DNA of 53,605 nucleotides from Streptococcus suis. GTDB lineage: Bacteria; Bacillota; Bacilli; Lactobacillales; Streptococcaceae. Below the pieces are notes generated by a model that searched no databases, had not been told where the DNA came from, and saw only the letters and a list, made by a program, of their open reading frames with translations. The stretch covers positions 1 to 53,605 of the forward strand of contig NZ_POJH01000013.1 in the NCBI RefSeq assembly GCF_002960625.1. Reading direction: 5' to 3'. Positions 49,758-53,605 of the stretch are shown in pieces; positions within the stretch are counted from its first letter, which is position 1; each line of letters begins with the position of its first letter. A program made the position numbers and the translations under genes.

Positions 49758-49827
49758 ATTATATCAACTTACTCGAATTTTGCAAGGGCATTTCAGTAAG
49801 TGGTAAAAATGAGAGGGTAAGTGGTAA
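49758..49827 (-). promoter_or_regulatory. LytTR operon promoter with tandem operator repeats
   Basis: Minus-strand -35 TTGCAA (49780-49785), 16-base spacer, -10 TATAAT (49758-49763). Upstream, the 11-mer TTACCACTTAC occurs twice (49796-49806 and 49817-49827), start-to-start 21 bp, the nearer copy 10 bases before the -35. Spacing by two helical turns is the classic layout for LytTR activators (as with ComE/BlpR sites). Confidence 0.8.
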
Positions 49828-49836
49828 CATCAGGCA

Positions 49837-49860
49837 TATAAAAAACCAGCCGTAGCTGGT
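49837..49860 (-). terminator. Terminator of the AIM24-family gene
   Basis: Minus-strand ACCAGC-tacg-GCTGGT then TTTTTTAT, just past the stop at 49867. Confidence 0.85.
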
Positions 49861-49866
49861 TGAGTA

Positions 49867-50625
49867 TTAAAAAATCGCGTCAAGCAGAGAGGAACTGCCA
49901 CCGCCACCATCGCCACCAGCACCAACAATATGATTACCGATTACTTGGGCAAAGGTTTCAATATTCAAACTTTGTACATAGATTTCCCCGTAGCCTGAGA
50001 AGGTATTCACAATGCCTTCCCCTGTACCGATCGATTGCAAGAATCCATTTTCCATGTGAATATCGTAGTTGAGGTCACGGCTCCAGGCTACCACATGGGC
50101 ATTATCAATGGTAATGCTCCCACCATCCAGTTCAATCTTCTTAATCGAACCGAAGGCATTTGCCAATAGAGTTCCTCTTCCTTCCGTCGTCATCACAAAG
50201 AGACCACCCTGACCACCAAAGAAGGCCCGACCGACACTCTGGCGCTCCATCTTATATTGAGCAGAACCATCTAGGGCAAGAAAAGCACCATCATTGAGGC
50301 GGTATTGCTCTGCACCCAGTTCCAAGGCAATAACCTGACCTGGCGTTGAAGGCGCAAGCGCAATTTTGCCATCGTCACTATTGGAAATGGCTTGCGTGAT
50401 AAACATAGACTCACCTGATACCATGGAACGACCAATGGCCCCCATGAGCTTGCCAAAACCAGAACCACCACGGGCATTGAGCTTGGTATTTAAGGTCACG
50501 CTTGGTGTATGGTAAACCATGCTTCCCTGCTGGATATAAGCTGACTCACCAGCTTCTAAGGCGATTTCCACCAAAGGAAATTGCATATTGCTGTCGATAG
50601 TATATTTCATCCGATTGTCTGACAT
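49867..50625 (-). CDS. AIM24/TIGR00266-family protein
   Basis: 252 aa, all-beta: MKYTIDSNMQFPLVEIALEA, GESAYIQQGSMVYHTPSVTL, GSIKKIELDGGSITIDNAHV, ending GAGGDGGGGSSSLLDAIF. The glycine-rich stretches and FFGGQGGLFVMTTEGRGTLL are typical of this family, which forms double-psi or SH3-like barrels; mitochondrial Aim24 is a distant relative. Biochemical role unknown. It is read from the ATG at 50608-50610 or one codon set earlier; AGGAGGCAACT precedes the 50623-50625 ATG. That RBS overlaps the stop of a 25-codon membrane ORF, so the two are coupled. Confidence 0.88.
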   Translation of the reverse strand: MSDNRMKYTIDSNMQFPLVEIALEAGESAYIQQGSMVYHTPSVTLNTKLNARGGSGFGKLMGAIGRSMVSGESMFITQAISNSDDGKIALAPSTPGQVIALELGAEQYRLNDGAFLALDGSAQYKMERQSVGRAFFGGQGGLFVMTTEGRGTLLANAFGSIKKIELDGGSITIDNAHVVAWSRDLNYDIHMENGFLQSIGTGEGIVNTFSGYGEIYVQSLNIETFAQVIGNHIVGAGGDGGGGSSSLLDAIF

Positions 50626-50634
50626 AGTTGCCTC

Positions 50635-50712
50635 CTATTTTTTACGAAAAGTTCCTGTTAACCACAGGATAGCCATAATAAACCAAAAACAAGCTAAAAT
50701 AAACCAAATCAT
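50635..50712 (-). CDS. 25-aa single-helix membrane microprotein
   Basis: Short ORF MIWFILACFWFIMAILWLTG followed by TFRKK and a stop. One Trp/Ile/Leu-rich transmembrane helix with a positive C-terminal tail (cytosolic by the positive-inside rule). A weak GAAG RBS precedes it (AAGAAGTTGAAAATG). The stop TAG is part of TAGGAGG, the RBS of the AIM24 gene 9 bases on, giving translational coupling. The hydrophobicity and arrangement argue for a real gene, but there is no comparative evidence here. Confidence 0.5.
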   Translation of the reverse strand: MIWFILACFWFIMAILWLTGTFRKK

Positions 50713-50782
50713 TTTCAACTTCTTTTTGTATTATTTTTATAACACAATTCTACACCTAAAAAACAACAGTGTCAAGTATTTT

Positions 50783-50818
50783 TATAAAAAAATATGAGAG
50801 TCTCATTGCAAACTCTCA
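50783..50818 (-). terminator. Terminator between radA and the AIM24 transcript region
   Basis: Minus-strand TGAGAGT...ACTCTCA (50795-50818) followed by a TTTTTTTAT tail. The remainder of the 354-base gap 50713-51066 is a BOX-like repeat. Confidence 0.6.
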
Positions 50819-50822
50819 CATT

Positions 50823-51028
50823 TATACTCAATGAAAATCCAAAATAGACTAGCTCCAAAGGTTTGGGGAACCTTTGGAGGTTGGAGATAGGCGAACGTAG
50901 TTCGTTTCTACTTATACAGATAGAACCCTGTTACTATTTTATTTCAAGGTAACAGGCTGAAAGACTCCACTGGAGCCTTTCACTCATCAAATCAAGTCAA
51001 CAAGGTCTGCTTTTGATTTTCGAAGGTT
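50823..51028. repeat. BOX-like element with internal hairpins (boxA-B-C type)
   Basis: Begins TATACTCAATGAAAATCCAA and ends TTTTGATTTTCGAAGG, complementary outer ends as in BOX elements. Internal hairpins: CTCCAAAGGTT/AACCTTTGGAG (50853-50879), CGAAC/GTTCG, CCTGTTAC/GTAACAGG and GAAAG.CTCC/GGAG.CTTTC. Longer than the copy at 47092-47193 because of internal B-like units. Confidence 0.8.
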
Positions 51029-51066
51029 ATTATCTTTTTTATTTAAATCCAGCTATACACAGTTAG

Positions 51067-52425
51067 CTAAAACACTTTCTGCAAGACTTCGCCAATGGTA
51101 GTCACGCCGATAACGGTGATTTCCTTGGGCACCTTGATGCCTGTCAGGGAATTTTTTGGGGCATAGACCTTGGTAAAGCCTAATTTGGCGGCTTCGTTAA
51201 TCCGTTGTTCAATCCGATTGACGCGGCGGATTTCCCCTGTCAGACCGATTTCGCCTATAAAGCACTCTTGTGGGTTGGTTGGCTTGTCCTTGTAACTGGA
51301 GGCAAGGGCAACTGCGACTGCTAGGTCAATAGCTGGCTCATCCAGTTTGACTCCACCTGCTGACTTGAGATAGGCATCTTGGTTTTGGAGGAGCAGGCCT
51401 GCCCGTTTTTCCAAAACCGCCATAATCAAGCTGGCACGGTTGAAATCCAAGCCTGTCGTGGTCCGCTTGGCATTGCCAAACATGGTCGGCGTCACCAGAG
51501 CCTGCACTTCCGCAAGAATGGGGCGAGTGCCCTCCATGGTCACGACAATAGCAGAGCCTGTCGCTCCGTCCAGACGCTCTTCCAGAAAGACCTCACTTGG
51601 ATTGAGAACTTCGACCAAGCCCTGCGACTGCATTTCAAAAATGCCGATTTCGTTGGTAGAGCCAAAGCGGTTTTTGACCGCCCGCAAGATACGGAAGGTG
51701 TGTTGCCGCTCGCCCTCAAAATAAAGAACGGTATCTACCATATGCTCCAAGGTCCGCGGTCCAGCCAGAGTACCTTCCTTGGTCATGTGGCCGACGATAA
51801 AGGTTGCAATATTGTTAGTCTTGGCAATCTGCATGAGCTCATTGGTCACTTCACGGACCTGACTGACAGATCCTTGCACGCTGGAGATGTCAGGGCTCAT
51901 AATGGTCTGGATAGAGTCGATAATCAGGAAATCTGGTTTTATCTTCTCAATCTCGGTCCGAATGCTCTGCATATTGGTCTCCGCATAGAGATAGAACTCG
52001 CTGTCAATGTCGCCCAAACGCTCGGCACGGAGCTTAATCTGCTGGGCAGACTCTTCCCCCGACACATAGAGAACGGTGCCGATGGTGGACAGCTGAGTGG
52101 ATACTTGCAGGAGCAAGGTGGACTTGCCAATCCCTGGATCGCCTCCAATGAGAACTAGACTGCCCGGCACCACGCCGCCACCAAGGACGCGGTTAAACTC
52201 CTCCATGTTGGTCTTGGTGCGGGCCACTTGAATGGACGACACTTCATTGAGCTTCATCGGACGGGTCTTCTCACCTGTCAGGCTGACCCGCTCGTTCTTA
52301 ACTTCAGCGACTTCCACTTCCTCGACAAAGGAAGACCAGGAGCCACAGTTGGGACAACGGCCCAGATACTTGGGCGAGTGGTACTCGCAGGATTGACAGA
52401 CAAAGGTTGTTTTTTTCTTAGCGAT
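51067..52425 (-). CDS. radA: DNA repair/recombination protein RadA, apparent ATC start
   Basis: 452 aa if started at ATC 52423-52425. N-terminal zinc finger [20 protein letters not shown]; RecA-like core with Walker [16 protein letters not shown] and KNRFG motif ([20 protein letters not shown]), and the Lon-like C-terminal domain ending [15 protein letters not shown]. The first canonical start (GTG 52315-52317) would delete the zinc finger. Between the dut stop TAG (52438-52440, in the same frame) and the finger there is no ATG/GTG/TTG, only ATC ATC ATC GCT AAG after AGGAGG. RadA is a branch-migration helicase promoting recombination and natural transformation. It follows dut by 12 bases in one operon. 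Confidence 0.93.
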   Translation of the reverse strand: MAKKKTTFVCQSCEYHSPKYLGRCPNCGSWSSFVEEVEVAEVKNERVSLTGEKTRPMKLNEVSSIQVARTKTNMEEFNRVLGGGVVPGSLVLIGGDPGIGKSTLLLQVSTQLSTIGTVLYVSGEESAQQIKLRAERLGDIDSEFYLYAETNMQSIRTEIEKIKPDFLIIDSIQTIMSPDISSVQGSVSQVREVTNELMQIAKTNNIATFIVGHMTKEGTLAGPRTLEHMVDTVLYFEGERQHTFRILRAVKNRFGSTNEIGIFEMQSQGLVEVLNPSEVFLEERLDGATGSAIVVTMEGTRPILAEVQALVTPTMFGNAKRTTTGLDFNRASLIMAVLEKRAGLLLQNQDAYLKSAGGVKLDEPAIDLAVAVALASSYKDKPTNPQECFIGEIGLTGEIRRVNRIEQRINEAAKLGFTKVYAPKNSLTGIKVPKEITVIGVTTIGEVLQKVF

Positions 52426-52437
52426 GATGATTTCCTC

Positions 52438-52881
52438 CTATTTCCCCGTCGAACCAAATCCGCCCGTCCGAACGCCATCGGCCTGGTCGCCGTCAGCCAA
52501 GAGGAAGGGTGCAAAAACAGCCTGTACGATTCGTTCCCCAGCTTCCACCACGACAGTTTCTTCTGTGATATTTCGCATCTGGGCAAAGATATGACCTTCA
52601 TTGGCTGGATTGCCATAGTAATCGCCGTCGATAACCCCAACCGAGTTAATCAAAACCAGCCCCTTCTTGCGAGGGTTAGACGAACGGTCGTAGAGATAGA
52701 GAACCTCATTAGCCTGCATATAGGCCTTGACACCTGTTGGCACCAGCTTAATCTCACCTGGCTCTAAGCTGACCCTCTCCGCAGCCTTCAGGTCGTAACC
52801 TGCTGCGTGGGCTGTCTCACGTTTTGGCAATAAGTTTTCATCAGTAAACTGGCTGACCAGTTCGAATCCACGGATTTTCAT
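52438..52881 (-). CDS. dut: dUTP diphosphatase
   Basis: 147 aa trimeric dUTPase: motif 1 AGYDLKAAE, motif 2 YDRSSNPRKKGLVLINSVGV, motif 3 GVIDGDYYGNP, motif 4 AGERIVQAVFAPFLLADGDQ, and motif 5 (Gly-rich end) RTGGFGSTGK. It hydrolyses dUTP to dUMP, preventing uracil incorporation. The gene order dut-radA is conserved in streptococci. The stop codon doubles as part of the radA RBS (TAGGAGG). GC-rich and complete. Confidence 0.96.
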   Translation of the reverse strand: MKIRGFELVSQFTDENLLPKRETAHAAGYDLKAAERVSLEPGEIKLVPTGVKAYMQANEVLYLYDRSSNPRKKGLVLINSVGVIDGDYYGNPANEGHIFAQMRNITEETVVVEAGERIVQAVFAPFLLADGDQADGVRTGGFGSTGK

Positions 52882-52900
52882 GTGTTTTCCTTTCGAGTAC

Positions 52901-53494
52901 TTATTTTGAAGATAAATCTTCTAGTAATTTTTCAAAATCAGAATTTATCTTTTGGGTCTTATTAAAAATTGCATATTCTGACCGAGCTTTCTCCTTGGCT
53001 ACCTGCCTTGTAATTTGACCATGCCCCTCTAAAAGCTCATAATCTTGAAAGGCTAAAAATCGGTCAATACTATCTGCCAAATCTTGCATGGTCTGAGTTT
53101 TTCCTTGCTCAATTTGTCGCTCCAGATAGTCAAAGTAGCCTGAAATACTACGTTCCAGCGAACGAATTTCCTTTTCGCTCAGATAATTTTTAGCCACAAG
53201 AGCGTCCGATTGCAAAATACGTCCGTCAGGAGAGTGCTTCCAGGTTACCAACCCCATGTTCGCTTTGGTGTGGTCTGCCTTTTCATAAATAATTTCTGCA
53301 GCTGTTTTACCTGTAATCGCATAATGAAATTTATTTTGCACATGAGCATAGAATTGCTTAGTCATCAAGCTATTAGCGTCATAATCAATCGCAATCTCTG
53401 CAAAAATATCTGTGATTTGTAACCAAATTCGTCGTTCACTAGCACGGATAGAACGAACTCGTTCTAAGAGCTCACGGAAATAATCTTTTTCCAG
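52901..53494 (-). pseudogene. RhuM-family protein, 5' part lost to an insertion
   Basis: Frame read from CTG 53492-53494: LEKDYFRELLERVRSIRASE, RRIWLQITDIFAEIAIDYDA, AHVQNKFHYAITGKTAAEII, ending DFEKLLEDLSSK. This matches the C-terminal ~200 residues of RhuM (about 330 aa), a DNA-binding protein family carried by pathogenicity islands. A TGA closes the frame just upstream, where an IS200/IS605-like end begins (53495). The remaining ATG frame at 53368 would start in the middle of the conserved region. Likely inactive. Confidence 0.82.
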
Positions 53495-53605
53495 TCATAA
53501 CCACCCGTGAAAACGGGTGGCTTGTACACCGGCTATAAGCCGTTTCTCTCCAGCGACGTCTAAAGACGTTCGCTGAACTTCGTTCAGGTTAGTGCTATAA
53601 TTACT
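53495..53605 (-). mobile_element. Right end of an IS200/IS605-type element, with omega-RNA-like hairpins
   Basis: Read on the minus strand: CTGAACGAAGTTCAG (53573-53587), CAGCGAACGTCTTTAGACGT plus CGCTG (53551-53575), CGGCTTATAGCCG (53530-53542) and CCACCCGTTTTCACGGGTGG (53501-53520), then TTATGAC and the RhuM sequence. A terminal GC-rich hairpin next to the insertion point is the hallmark of IS200/IS605 ends. In tnpB-bearing elements this region encodes the guide (omega) RNA, whose guide is the flanking DNA. The rest of the element lies outside the window; no transposase is visible. Confidence 0.6.

Noticed and set aside
51379..52158. 259-codon plus-strand open frame over radA
   Set aside because: Antisense shadow of a GC-rich conserved gene; no RBS and no recognisable protein.

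Overview
The window reads as a chromosomal segment of a low-GC Firmicute, most likely Streptococcus suis or a close relative. The order pbp2A-rpmG-secE-nusG, the run rsgA-rpe-thiN-rmuC-yhaM close to purR, and rpmH / jag-yidC-rnpA beside an argH remnant are all streptococcal arrangements known from S. pneumoniae. BOX-like intergenic repeats and the near-cognate RadA start context also fit. Almost everything is on the minus strand; the plus-strand exceptions are two tRNAs, a ferredoxin-NADP reductase / pseudouridine synthase pair and one Nudix gene.

Layout. 1-2.4 kb: two Ser/Thr-rich lipoproteins. 2.5-3.4 kb: tRNA-Cys followed by a hicAB toxin-antitoxin pair. 3.4-6.8 kb: nusG, secE, rpmG and pbp2A. 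6.9-8.8 kb: a GC-richer plus-strand pair. 8.9-16.1 kb: an AT-rich, decaying island that looks like type VII secretion (T7SS) accessory DNA. It holds a DUF6572 remnant, a 89-aa protein, a small membrane protein, an internal fragment of EssC, a DUF4176 protein and an array of four paralogous six-helix membrane proteins. One paralog is split by an IS3-family element and one by a homopolymer frameshift. 16.3-17.1 kb: purR. 17.2-20.1 kb: a second cassette of four TipC-like immunity genes, bracketed by a ~165-bp direct repeat made from the 3' end of the neighbouring kinase gene. 20-25.2 kb: kinase, yhaM, rmuC, thiN, rpe and rsgA in one tight operon. 25.2-25.7 kb: hairpin repeats and tRNA-Leu. 25.8-29 kb: paired ABC exporters, one with an internal stop. 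29.1-33.3 kb: a sulfatase-domain (LtaS-like) membrane enzyme and a large polytopic membrane protein. 33.5-38.6 kb: rsmA, an SseB-like protein, Nudix, relBE, rnmV, tatD and rpmH. 38.8-41 kb: jag, yidC and rnpA. 41.2-41.6 kb: argH remnant. 41.6-45.5 kb: VOC protein, Nudix and mmuM-mmuP. 45.6-49.7 kb: gltX, an MFS transporter and a LiaF-like / LytTR pair. 49.8-52.9 kb: AIM24 protein, radA and dut. 52.9-53.6 kb: a RhuM remnant cut by what looks like the right end of an IS200/IS605-type element carrying a chain of hairpins.

The most interesting biology sits on both sides of purR: two independent arrays of duplicated, recombining, probable immunity genes with no intact toxin or secretion machine beside them. 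They look like orphan-immunity reservoirs against T7SS-type toxins. The six-helix family with the shared EDWYGKKSKRYKES tail is not one I can name. Removing the IS and one 3-bp target duplication restores one of its members to an intact 286-codon frame, which strongly supports it as a real gene family. Regulatory signals visible in the sequence include a MET-box before mmuPM, 21-bp-spaced direct repeats before the LytTR operon, and an apparent ATC start codon for RadA.
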